Shown: piece after piece, positions 6,384-14,413 of the stretch
How the letters are laid out: each line of letters opens with the position of its first letter
Numbering within the stretch: position 1 is the stretch's first letter
Assembly (NCBI GenBank): GCA_964470055.1
Contig: CAYXZZ010000014.1
Coordinates: 1 to 28,795, forward strand
DNA length: 28,795 nucleotides
Direction: 5' to 3'
Source of the DNA: JAEDES01 sp964470055
Lineage (GTDB): Bacteria > Bacillota_I > Bacilli_A > RF39 > UBA660
Notes under the pieces: generated by a model
The model's input: only the letters and a program-made list of their open reading frames with translations
What the model was told of the DNA's origin: nothing
Database searches by the model: none
Program-made: the position numbers and the translations under genes

Positions 6384-8617
6384 AAAAAAGTCTTTTCTTC
6401 TAACATTTTTTCAATAGTTCGGTCAATTTTTCTCGCTCCACTAGTCTTATAATCAATTTTTTCTACTATTTTATCAACAATTTCTGTGGATATTTCTATT
6501 TTTATATCATTCTTATCCACAATTTCTGTGAATTTTTTTAATACAATTTTCCGAATTGTTTTATCATCAATATCATTAAACAATAAAACCTCATCAATTC
6601 TATTAAATAATTCTATTCCTAAAAAACTCTTTATATTATCAAAAACCAAATCCTCTCTTTTTCCAGAAAAACCAATCACATTTCGATCTGAACCTAAATT
6701 TGAAGTCATAAAAATTGTCACATGTCGAAAATCAATTACCTCTCCTTTCGAATTAGTCATAAATCCCTCGTCAAAAACTTGTAAAAACAACTTCAACACA
6801 CTAGAGTTAGCCTTTTCAATTTCATCCAACAGTAATACTGAATAAGGATTAAATTTTATTCTATCAAGTAAAGTTTTATTATCACTATACCCAACATATC
6901 CCGGTGGAGAACCTATTATCTTACTACTACTAAAAGCCTCGTTATACTCACTCATATCTAATCTAATAAAAGATTCATCTCCATACAACATTTTCGTAAA
7001 CTCTTTTACCAAAAATGTCTTTCCCACTCCACTTTTACCAACTAATAATAAAGAACTAGGAACATTTTTATTTCTATTTGATGAATTTAAAACTGTAGAT
7101 ACAAGTCTCTTTATAATCTCATCTTGACCTATCACACTCTCCTTAAGAGCCTTAATAATTTTATTTTCATCAACATTTTTCATATAAGCAATAGGTATCT
7201 TCGTTCTATCAGAAATTATTCCATACAAAATATCTTCAGTTATTTTACGCCTATAATCACTACCAGAATTTTTAAATAATAACTTATCGTACTCCTTTTC
7301 TAAATCTAAGATTTGTTCCTTCAACTCACTAGCCTTTTTAAAATCATGTTCAATAATTGCTCTATTCTTTTCTTCCTTTAAAAACTTGATATTACAAACA
7401 TATTCTTTCACTTTTTTATCAAATTCATTATCTATAATTGATGCCTTTGCACATGCCTCATCAAAAATATCAATTGCTTTATCCGGAAATCTTCCATTGT
7501 GAACATATCTCTCAGCCAATTTAACAATTTCCTTAATAATTTCATCTGAGACAGAAACTTCATGATACTTTTCATACACCTCTCTAAGCTGCAACAAAAT
7601 AATTTCTGTCTCTTCCAAACTAGTTTCATTAACATATACCTTTTGAAATCTTCGATCTAATGCTTTATCATCTTCAATATATTTACTATATTCATCTTTC
7701 GTCGTCGCACCAATTATACGGATTTTTCCACGTGCCAAATATGGTTTTAATATATTAGAAGCATCAATTGCCCCTTCTGCTCCACCAGCACCAACCAAAG
7801 TATGAATCTCATCAATAAACAAAATAATATTAGGTTCTTCTTCTAGCTCTTCTACAATTTGATTAATTCTCTCCTCAAATTCACCACGATACTTCGTCCC
7901 CGCAACCAAACCTGCCATAGATAAACATAAAATCCTTTTTCCAAGCAACTTCTTCGGAACACTACCAATCTCGATTCGTCTAACCAGCTCCTCTACAATT
8001 GCAGTTTTCCCAACACCTGCCTCTCCAATTAATAATGGATTATTCTTAGTTCTTCTAAGTAAAATTTCCATTACTCTATTAACTAAGTTATCCCTTCCAA
8101 CAACAGGATCAAATCCATCCAAATTATATTTTTTATTTAAATCAACCGCATATTCTTCTACACATAGTTTTCTACCACTCTTTCCACTTTTTATAACAAA
8201 TTTATTAGAAAATCTTTCATACAAATAATCAATATCAACATTCATACCCATCAATATTCTATTCGCAACACCATCACCCTCTTCAAGTAACGAAATAAAT
8301 AAACTCTCAACACTAACCAAAGAATTATTATCTCTACAGTCAAGAATAGCATTCTCAATAATCCGTTTAAGTAGCGGCGTATACAAAAACCAATCATTTG
8401 TACTTTTTCCTATCCCAATAACAGATACAATTTCTTTATGACATTTGTCATATGTAAGACCACACTCTTCCAAAAACTTTGTAAGTTCTAACTCTCTATT
8501 ATGTAAAATAGCCAAAAGTAAATGTTCACTCCCAACATAAGGATGTTTTAATTCTTGCATTTCTCTTTTAGTCATTAGTAATATTTTTTGTGTTTCTTCA
8601 GAAAACTTTGAAAACAT
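6374..8617 (-). CDS. clpC: ATP-dependent Clp protease ATPase subunit ClpC
   Basis: A two-ring AAA+ unfoldase of about 747 residues, slightly shorter than the usual 810. In order: a double Clp N-domain (about 5-140); the first ATPase domain with Walker A GEAGVGKT (about 198-205) and Walker B ILFIDE; a short middle coiled coil with a UVR-like segment (DFKKASELKEQILDLEKEYDKL, about 425-446) typical of ClpC; the second ATPase domain with GKSGVGKT and LLLDEIEKA. An IGF tripeptide (about 648) matches the loop that docks on ClpP. ATG 8615-8617 has AGGAG at a proper distance; ATG 8624-8626 touches the ribosome site. The usual partners ctsR, mcsA and mcsB are not upstream, so regulation by CtsR and arginine phosphorylation cannot be assumed. 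Confidence 0.93.
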   Translation of the reverse strand: MFSKFSEETQKILLMTKREMQELKHPYVGSEHLLLAILHNRELELTKFLEECGLTYDKCHKEIVSVIGIGKSTNDWFLYTPLLKRIIENAILDCRDNNSLVSVESLFISLLEEGDGVANRILMGMNVDIDYLYERFSNKFVIKSGKSGRKLCVEEYAVDLNKKYNLDGFDPVVGRDNLVNRVMEILLRRTKNNPLLIGEAGVGKTAIVEELVRRIEIGSVPKKLLGKRILCLSMAGLVAGTKYRGEFEERINQIVEELEEEPNIILFIDEIHTLVGAGGAEGAIDASNILKPYLARGKIRIIGATTKDEYSKYIEDDKALDRRFQKVYVNETSLEETEIILLQLREVYEKYHEVSVSDEIIKEIVKLAERYVHNGRFPDKAIDIFDEACAKASIIDNEFDKKVKEYVCNIKFLKEEKNRAIIEHDFKKASELKEQILDLEKEYDKLLFKNSGSDYRRKITEDILYGIISDRTKIPIAYMKNVDENKIIKALKESVIGQDEIIKRLVSTVLNSSNRNKNVPSSLLLVGKSGVGKTFLVKEFTKMLYGDESFIRLDMSEYNEAFSSSKIIGSPPGYVGYSDNKTLLDRIKFNPYSVLLLDEIEKANSSVLKLFLQVFDEGFMTNSKGEVIDFRHVTIFMTSNLGSDRNVIGFSGKREDLVFDNIKSFLGIELFNRIDEVLLFNDIDDKTIRKIVLKKFTEIVDKNDIKIEISTEIVDKIVEKIDYKTSGARKIDRTIEKMLEEKTFLET

Positions 8618-8638
8618 TTTTACCATCTCCTTATAATA

Positions 8639-8668
8639 ATTTTAGGTCTCAAACAGACCCTAAATCAA
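8639..8668 (-). promoter_or_regulatory. promoter of clpC with operator-like dyad
   Basis: The -35 box TTGATT (8663-8668) and -10 box TAAAAT (8639-8644) are 18 bases apart. The space between them is an inverted repeat, TTTAGGTCT (8641-8649) and AGACCCTAAA (8655-8664), nine pairs with one bulge. It matches neither the CtsR heptad direct repeat nor the CIRCE element. A repressor or an RNA hairpin are both possible. Confidence 0.4.
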
Positions 8669-8693
8669 GTTTTTGCATCCCCAAAAAAACGAC

Positions 8694-8725
8694 AAAAAAA
8701 GAACTACAAGTAAAACTCATAGCTC
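8694..8725 (-). terminator. intrinsic terminator of the YfcC-like gene
   Basis: GAGCTATGAG and CTTGTAGTTC (minus strand, 8716-8725 and 8701-8710) form a ten-base stem with three G-T pairs and a five-base loop, followed by seven T (8694-8700). Confidence 0.75.
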
Positions 8726-8734
8726 TTATCTCAA

Positions 8735-10555
8735 TTAAACTAATACTAATATTGCAAAAACAATTAACAATACTACAAATAATTCAACCAATAATTTCCA
8801 AATAGATTTCATCCATTCTTTATAAGAAATTCCTAAATATGATAAAACTGTCATTAATACTAAACTCGTAGGTACAAATAACATAGATACACCATATATA
8901 GATTGGAATAAAATTCCTGCTACTGGATATAAATTTGTATCAGTAACAATTCCCGCAAAATACGGAACTGCTGCTTGGAAAGCATATGCTGGATCTTGAT
9001 TAAATAAACTTGTAAGTATTCCTGTAATTGTTGCAGTAACAATATTAAATCCTTTTGTTAAACCAAGTACTGCTTTATAAACAGCCTGTTGATATGGATG
9101 ATATGTAGTAAGTACTAAACATGTATATACTAAAAGTACAACAAATGCAGGAGCCAACGCTTTCTTAGCACCATTAGCAAGACCTTCAAATACATCATTA
9201 ACTTTTACTTTATAAATAACTGTTAATAAAGTAATAATGAATGCCATTACAATTATCAAATCAGAAACTGACCATTCACCAAATGTAGCAAATGAACCAA
9301 ATAATTTTTCAAAAATTGGGAATCCAAATAATTCAAATTCATTTACTGCTTCTGTTGCTTCAGTAAATGCTTCAACACCAAACACAGTTGACCATGGAGC
9401 AAATGCTAAAATTGTAATTACAAATAATAATATAAATGCAACAACAATTGGCCAAATCTTATGTTTACTATATACCACTGCTGGTACATAATGATCAACT
9501 GAATCATTTACTAAAGATTCTTTAACAACGATAACTTCTTCATCTTTAGCGGCTGCTTTAATATCTTTTCTACTAGATTTAGATGAAGAACTACCCTTCT
9601 TAGCACCTGTAGATTTCTTTGCAGTACCCTTAGTAGAATTAGCACCTTTACCAGCACTCTTGCCTGCACCTTTAGCAGTATTTTTCTTTGCTACTGGTTT
9701 TTCCTTTTCAACTACAACTTCTTCAGTTTCTTCTTCAACAACTTTTTCTGCAACTTCTGCTTGAACTACTGTCTTTTGAGCCTTACTAGCAACATTAGCA
9801 CGTTTTGCATACATCAATGTATTAAATACTAATAAAACTAAACCTACTAAAAAGATAACAGTCTTAACAAGAACATTATCACTCATTCCTAATCCTAGAA
9901 CAGAGTTTAATAATCCTGTATTACTATACCCATAAGTAGTTCCCGCAACACCAATCATTGTTGAACCAACTAATGTAAGTGCTACTACAATCTTATCGTA
10001 TCCCATTAATAAAATAACTGAAGCAAGCATTGGGAAGAATACCATTAATGCTAATTGCATACCAAATACAGAAGTTAAAACTGTAATTATAAACATCATT
10101 GCTGATAACGCAATAGCCTCTTTCCCTTTACAAATTGCAGCAATCTTATCTAAGAAAGAACGATAAGCCGGAATTTTATATAAAATTCCATAGAATCCAC
10201 CAACAGCAACTACGAATAATACTAAATATCCGAAATATGGTAATGTTACTGACAATGGATAGTTAAATAGATCGAATAGACCCATTTGAACGCGTCCTTG
10301 ATCAATATACTCACCAGAATAATAAGCTGCTGGTAAAATCCAAGTAAGTACCATTAATACAACAGTTGTAACAAGAACTGCTTTTAATGCATTGTCTTTT
10401 TCTTTTAAACCAAACAATATTAAAAACAATTCAACTAATGATAGACCTACTTTAACTAACACTCCCCAGTCTTTGTCTGGTAAGAAGATAGCAGATACTA
10501 ACCATAAAGCTGTCACAACTAGAAGAACGACTTTCATTGTATTATGTTTCTTCAT
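8735..10555 (-). CDS. YfcC-like ion-transporter-superfamily membrane protein with a charged cytoplasmic insert
   Basis: A 606-residue polytopic membrane protein. VLMVLTWILPAAYYSGEY (about residues 66-83), GLFDLFNYP and the end GISYKEWMKSIWKLL resemble YfcC-type carriers (C4-dicarboxylate/short-chain acid family, ion-transporter superfamily); substrate unknown. Hydrophobic segments occupy about 5-75, 100-250 and 365-606. Between them, residues about 251-350 form a soluble loop: first acidic (EVAEKVVEEETEEVVVEKE), then a Lys/Gly/Ala/Ser repeat-like stretch (about 289-330) resembling a histone-H1 tail. That insert is not part of the usual carrier. The gene has its own promoter and a strong terminator, so it is monocistronic. 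It occupies the place where ctsR-mcsA-mcsB would precede clpC. GGGAGG lies before ATG 10553-10555. Confidence 0.8.
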   Translation of the reverse strand: MKKHNTMKVVLLVVTALWLVSAIFLPDKDWGVLVKVGLSLVELFLILFGLKEKDNALKAVLVTTVVLMVLTWILPAAYYSGEYIDQGRVQMGLFDLFNYPLSVTLPYFGYLVLFVVAVGGFYGILYKIPAYRSFLDKIAAICKGKEAIALSAMMFIITVLTSVFGMQLALMVFFPMLASVILLMGYDKIVVALTLVGSTMIGVAGTTYGYSNTGLLNSVLGLGMSDNVLVKTVIFLVGLVLLVFNTLMYAKRANVASKAQKTVVQAEVAEKVVEEETEEVVVEKEKPVAKKNTAKGAGKSAGKGANSTKGTAKKSTGAKKGSSSSKSSRKDIKAAAKDEEVIVVKESLVNDSVDHYVPAVVYSKHKIWPIVVAFILLFVITILAFAPWSTVFGVEAFTEATEAVNEFELFGFPIFEKLFGSFATFGEWSVSDLIIVMAFIITLLTVIYKVKVNDVFEGLANGAKKALAPAFVVLLVYTCLVLTTYHPYQQAVYKAVLGLTKGFNIVTATITGILTSLFNQDPAYAFQAAVPYFAGIVTDTNLYPVAGILFQSIYGVSMLFVPTSLVLMTVLSYLGISYKEWMKSIWKLLVELFVVLLIVFAILVLV

Positions 10556-10573
10556 AATTAACCTCCCACTATA

Positions 10574-10601
10574 ATTATACTATACCACCAACTTTTTTCA
10601 A
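10574..10601 (-). promoter_or_regulatory. promoter of the YfcC-like gene
   Basis: -35 TTGAAA (10596-10601) and -10 TATAAT (10574-10579), spacing 16, about 20 bases before the start codon. Confidence 0.6.
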
Positions 10602-10644
10602 GTATTTCAAGGGTTTTTATATGAAATTTTAGTGAAATGCAAAG

Positions 10645-10666
10645 AAAAAAGACTCTACTCAGAGTC
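10645..10666 (-). terminator. intrinsic terminator of lysS
   Basis: GACTCT and AGAGTC (arms 10661-10666 and 10651-10656) form a six-base stem with a four-base loop followed by TTTTTT. The lysS stop TAG (10655-10657) is inside the hairpin, so the gene's last codons form the left arm. Confidence 0.75.
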
Positions 10667-12136
10667 CTTATTTTCTACATTTAGTGGTCGCATTAATGGA
10701 AACATTACAACATCTTTAATGTTATCTGAATTTGTAAGTAATTGAACAACTCTATCAATTCCCATTCCCCATCCACTAATAGGCGGCATACCAACTTCCA
10801 TAGCAGAAATATAATCATGATCCATTGGCATAGCCTCTTCATCACCATCTGCTTTTAAAGCGGCTTGTTCTTCAAGACGTCTTTCTTGTTCTTGAGGATC
10901 AACTAATTCAGAATAAGCATTAATAATTTCAGCCCCATTAATAATTAATTGGAATCTATCAGTAATTTCCGGATTATCATCATTTGCTCTTGCTAAAGGA
11001 CTTAAACTAATTGGATGTTCAGTTAAAAAAATAGGATTAACAACATTAGGTCTAGCAACTTTCTTATATAATTGATCAACTAAATTACCATATCCCAAAT
11101 CTTCAAGTGGCGTATCACTATCGATTTCAATTTTTTCATCATAAATTTTTTGTAGTAATAATTCCTTTGTACTATACTCATTAATATCAATATTTCCATA
11201 TTGTAATATTAAATCTCTAAAACTTACACTTGGCCACTCTCCACTTAAATCTACATCTTTATCACCAACAGTAATAACTAAAGTACCAAATAATTTTTCA
11301 ATAATATGTTGTAACATTTCTCTTAAAAACTTCATATTATCTTTGTAATTATAGTAAGCACAATATCCTTCAATCATCGTAAAATCTTGTAAATGAGTAG
11401 CATCAATTCCTTCATTTCTAAAACATCTAGCAATTTCAAATACTTTATTAAATCCACCTACAACTGCTCTTTTTAAATAAGTTTCTGGAGCAATTCTTAA
11501 ATATAAATCAATATCTAAAGCATTATGATGTGTAATAAATGGTCTTGCAGTTGCTCCACTTGCCTTATTATTTAAAATAGGTGTTTCAATTTCAACATAA
11601 CCAGCCTCGTCCAAATAATTTCTAATCTCACGAATAAATTTACTTCTAAATAAGAACTTCTTCTTAGAATCATCATTCATAATTAAATCTAAATATCTTT
11701 CACGGTAAATTGTTTCAACATCTTCAATACCATGGAACTTTTCAGGAAGTGGCTTCAAAGCCTTTCCTAAGAAAGTGATACTATCTGCTCTAACAGTTTT
11801 TTCACCAGTGTGAGTAGTAAATACTTCTCCTTCTACACCAATAAAATCTCCAATATCATAATTTGCCTTAAACTGTTGATAAGCCTCTTCACCAATCATA
11901 TCCATCTTAACAGATATTTGAATCTTTCCTTTAATATCACCAATGGTTAAAAAACTCATTTTACCCATTTTTCTCATTAAAATAATTCTACCCGCAACTC
12001 TTACACCACAAGTTCCATCTTCTAAAAGAGCCGCTTCATGTAACTCATAATTAACCTCATATCTCTCAGGATATGGATTTTCTATATTTTGTAACTTTTC
12101 TCTTCTAACAATTTCTTGTTCACTTAATTCTCTCAT
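10655..12136 (-). CDS. lysS: lysyl-tRNA synthetase, class II
   Basis: A full-length (493 residues) class II LysRS. An N-terminal OB-fold anticodon-binding domain (about residues 45-150; VRVAGRIILMRKMGKMSFLTI) is followed by the catalytic domain with motif 2 FRNEGIDATHLQDF (about 245) and motif 3 GWGMGIDRVVQLLT (about 460). It is the last gene of dusB-RDD-lysS: its ATG overlaps the TGA of the RDD gene (ATGA), with GGAG upstream inside that gene. dusB followed by lysS is the B. subtilis order; the folate genes found before dusB there are missing. Confidence 0.97.
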   Translation of the reverse strand: MRELSEQEIVRREKLQNIENPYPERYEVNYELHEAALLEDGTCGVRVAGRIILMRKMGKMSFLTIGDIKGKIQISVKMDMIGEEAYQQFKANYDIGDFIGVEGEVFTTHTGEKTVRADSITFLGKALKPLPEKFHGIEDVETIYRERYLDLIMNDDSKKKFLFRSKFIREIRNYLDEAGYVEIETPILNNKASGATARPFITHHNALDIDLYLRIAPETYLKRAVVGGFNKVFEIARCFRNEGIDATHLQDFTMIEGYCAYYNYKDNMKFLREMLQHIIEKLFGTLVITVGDKDVDLSGEWPSVSFRDLILQYGNIDINEYSTKELLLQKIYDEKIEIDSDTPLEDLGYGNLVDQLYKKVARPNVVNPIFLTEHPISLSPLARANDDNPEITDRFQLIINGAEIINAYSELVDPQEQERRLEEQAALKADGDEEAMPMDHDYISAMEVGMPPISGWGMGIDRVVQLLTNSDNIKDVVMFPLMRPLNVENKDSE

Positions 12137-12801
12137 TTTAAAACTCCTCTATTTTTTTCTTGTACAACCTCAGTATGTGAGATTAAATCATGTAAACCTC
12201 TACCATTCTTACTAAAGAATACCATCCCAGCACTAATCAAAATAATTAAATATTGAATCATTTCTAAAACTAATGTCCCATAGTAATAAATATCATCTGT
12301 TGCAAATATCATCAATCCAAACGTAACCATCCCAATAAGAATTTCATTTATTATTAATGATCTTAATAACATCTGATTAACATCAAGTTCTCCATCAACT
12401 GAAACAACTTTAATTTTAACTAATTTTTTTCCAATTGTTTGACCATTACATTTTAATTGAAAAACTATAAAATAAACGGCTGTTAAAAACAAAGTAACTA
12501 ATGTTAAAACTCCAGATATTCTCGCAATTTTATATGTAAGAGGTATTGATTCAACTATAAATGTCTGAAAACTTATTTCTAAATTCTGTGCTTTCATTGT
12601 TACTTCTGATAAACTCTCTTGAAGTTTAGATAAAGAATTTACATCAACAAAAGGACCAGCAATAATCGAAGCAACAAAACTTATCAAAAATATATCTATC
12701 ACATAAGCAACTAATCTTTGTATAAATGATGCTTTAATAGATTTATCTGATTTATCACTTTTATCAGATTTCTCAGACTCAGTATTTTCTTTTTTATTCA
12801 T
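12133..12801 (-). CDS. RDD-family membrane protein
   Basis: A 222-residue protein with an RDD domain: three or four hydrophobic helices (about residues 30-50, 95-115, 145-165, 175-195), the first containing QRLVAYVIDIFLI with the characteristic Arg and Asp, and a GQTIGKKLVKIKVV block (about 120-133). The family is linked to membrane transport or envelope functions, but no specific role can be given here. The N terminus has a short repeat of Ser-Asp-Lys (SDKSDKSDKS, about 12-21), encoded by a tandem nine-base unit that could slip. The start overlaps the dusB end by eight bases and the stop overlaps lysS, so the three genes are one transcript. Confidence 0.85.
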   Translation of the reverse strand: MNKKENTESEKSDKSDKSDKSIKASFIQRLVAYVIDIFLISFVASIIAGPFVDVNSLSKLQESLSEVTMKAQNLEISFQTFIVESIPLTYKIARISGVLTLVTLFLTAVYFIVFQLKCNGQTIGKKLVKIKVVSVDGELDVNQMLLRSLIINEILIGMVTFGLMIFATDDIYYYGTLVLEMIQYLIILISAGMVFFSKNGRGLHDLISHTEVVQEKNRGVLK

Positions 12802-13771
12802 CTAATCCCTCCTTAAATTCATTTAATATATCGATTATATCACGAATATTAGAAGTTTGATAGATATTATTTTTAACTATGTTTCCTCCATTTATACCTT
12901 TTAAATACCACCCTATATGATTTCTTATCTCAAGACACGCCAAATGCTCATCTTTTAAAGAGTTTAAATACTCCAAATGATGTAAACACATATCAATCTT
13001 TTCCCTAGGTGTAACATTTTTAATACTCTCCCCCGATAAATAAGCAACTGTATTTTTTACAATCCAAGGATTTCCTAAAACTCCTCTACCAATCATCACA
13101 GCATCACACTTTGTCTCATCAAGCATTCTTTTAGCATCTTCTGGACTTTTAATATCACCATTCCCAATAACTGGAATTGATACATTTTCTTTTACCTCTT
13201 TAATTATCTTCCAATCAGCCACTCCACTATATCCCTGACTTCTTGTTCTAGGATGAACACAAATAGCACTTGCTCCTGCTTTTTCAACAATCTTTGCCAC
13301 TTCAACCGCATTAATATTTTTCTGATCCCATCCACTACGAATCTTAACTGTAACTGGTATTGGTACTGCTTCAACTACCGCTTTAACAATTTCAAATATT
13401 TTATCTGGATTCTTTAGTAATGCCGATCCTGCCTGTGCCCGTACTGCCACTTTTGGAACAGGACACCCCATATTAATATCTATTATATCCGGATGCATAT
13501 TTTCGTATATATATTTTGCCGCAACAACAAAAGACTCTTTATCAGATCCAAATATTTGTTGTACAATTGGTCTTTCTTCTTCAGTCATATAAAGCATATC
13601 TATTGTCTTTTTATTATTATAAGTTATTGCCTTATCACTAACCATTTCAGCATATATTAAACCGCATCCCATTTCTTTACATATTCTTCGAAACGCCGAA
13701 TTACAAATACCTGCCATCGGTGCAAGAACAACTTGATTATTAATTTTTACATTTCCTATTTTCCATTCCAT
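12794..13771 (-). CDS. dusB: tRNA-dihydrouridine synthase
   Basis: A 325-residue FMN-dependent enzyme that reduces uridines in the tRNA D-loop. It starts with IGNVKINNQVVLAPMAGICN, the FMN-barrel entry typical of DusB. The catalytic Cys lies in NMGCPVPK (about residue 101), followed by the conserved RAQAGSALL; HPRTRSQGYSG, IGNGDI and MIGRGVLGNPW are further flavin and tRNA contact blocks. The start is ATG 13769-13771; the ribosome site is weak. It has a clear promoter and leads the dusB-RDD-lysS operon. Confidence 0.96.
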   Translation of the reverse strand: MEWKIGNVKINNQVVLAPMAGICNSAFRRICKEMGCGLIYAEMVSDKAITYNNKKTIDMLYMTEEERPIVQQIFGSDKESFVVAAKYIYENMHPDIIDINMGCPVPKVAVRAQAGSALLKNPDKIFEIVKAVVEAVPIPVTVKIRSGWDQKNINAVEVAKIVEKAGASAICVHPRTRSQGYSGVADWKIIKEVKENVSIPVIGNGDIKSPEDAKRMLDETKCDAVMIGRGVLGNPWIVKNTVAYLSGESIKNVTPREKIDMCLHHLEYLNSLKDEHLACLEIRNHIGWYLKGINGGNIVKNNIYQTSNIRDIIDILNEFKEGLDE

Positions 13772-13802
13772 AAAATCGTCTCTTTCCCTTTAAATCAAGC
13801 AT

Positions 13803-13832
13803 ATTATACACTAAAAAATAATATATGTACAA
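13803..13832 (-). promoter_or_regulatory. promoter of dusB-RDD-lysS
   Basis: -35 TTGTAC (13827-13832) and -10 TATAAT (13803-13808), spacing 18, about 30 bases before dusB and directly after the mscL terminator. Confidence 0.6.
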
Positions 13833-13833
13833 G

Positions 13834-13856
13834 AAAAAAGAATGACCAAGCCATTC
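13834..13856 (-). terminator. intrinsic terminator of mscL
   Basis: GAATGGC and GTCATTC (arms 13850-13856 and 13840-13846) form a seven-base stem with one G-T pair and a three-base loop, followed by TTTTTT. Confidence 0.75.
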
Positions 13857-13868
13857 AATTTATCATAA

Positions 13869-14330
13869 TTAAGCATTTTTCTTTAATAAATCTCTTATTT
13901 CTTCTAGAAGCAAAACCTCAGCACTTTTCTTAGGTGGCTCTTCTTTTTTAGGCTCTTCCTTTACTTCTTCTTTCTTCTTAAATTTCTCAAATACCTTTAC
14001 CATTGCAAAAATACATGCAGCAATAATTAAGAAATCAACTATTGATTGTAAAAATGACCCATACGCAATTTGAGCATCTTTCCACCCAAATGATAATGAA
14101 CTAAAATCAAGTCCTCCAAGGAATACCCCAATAATTGGAGTTAAAACATCATTTACCAAACTAGTAACAATCTTACTAAAAGCACCACCAACAATAACAC
14201 CGACTGCCATATCAATAACATTCCCACGTGAAATAAATACTTTAAAATCAGCACCTAATTTTTTTACTTTTTTTAATTCTTTTTCTGAAGCCTCTTTTAA
14301 TTCAATCTTCTTTTTCTTTTTCTTTGCCAT
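13869..14330 (-). CDS. mscL: large-conductance mechanosensitive channel
   Basis: MscL (153 residues) opens a wide pore on membrane stretch to release solutes during osmotic downshock. The signature FKVFISRGNVIDMAVGVIVGGAF (first membrane helix, about residues 29-51) is clear; the second helix is about 90-112. The cytoplasmic end AEVLLLEEIRDLLKKN is the usual C-terminal helix bundle. It is longer than the typical 130-140 residues because of a lysine-rich N-terminal tail (about 27 residues) and a Lys/Glu/Pro linker before the C-terminal helix. It has its own promoter and terminator. mscL is not at this place in B. subtilis. Confidence 0.95.
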   Translation of the reverse strand: MAKKKKKKIELKEASEKELKKVKKLGADFKVFISRGNVIDMAVGVIVGGAFSKIVTSLVNDVLTPIIGVFLGGLDFSSLSFGWKDAQIAYGSFLQSIVDFLIIAACIFAMVKVFEKFKKKEEVKEEPKKEEPPKKSAEVLLLEEIRDLLKKNA

Positions 14331-14351
14331 AATACCACTCCTCTTAAACTT

Positions 14352-14379
14352 ATTATAATAGTTCTAAACTTTTTTTCAA
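14352..14379 (-). promoter_or_regulatory. promoter of mscL
   Basis: -35 TTGAAA (14374-14379) and -10 TATAAT (14352-14357), spacing 16, directly downstream of the ftsH terminator. GAGGAGTGG precedes the start. Confidence 0.6.
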
Positions 14380-14380
14380 G

Positions 14381-14413
14381 AAAAAAGAGTTAAATTATTT
14401 ATTTATCTAACTC
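14381..14413 (-). terminator. intrinsic terminator of tilS-ftsH
   Basis: GAGTTAGAT (14405-14413) pairs with ATTTAACTC (14387-14395), one G-T pair, loop of nine, followed by TTTTTT. The left arm is the last codons of ftsH and its TAA stop lies in the loop. Confidence 0.7.

Noticed and set aside
8639..8668. CtsR box or CIRCE element before clpC
   Set aside because: No GGTCAAA direct repeat and no TTAGCACTC/GAGTGCTAA pair. The dyad present does not fit either.
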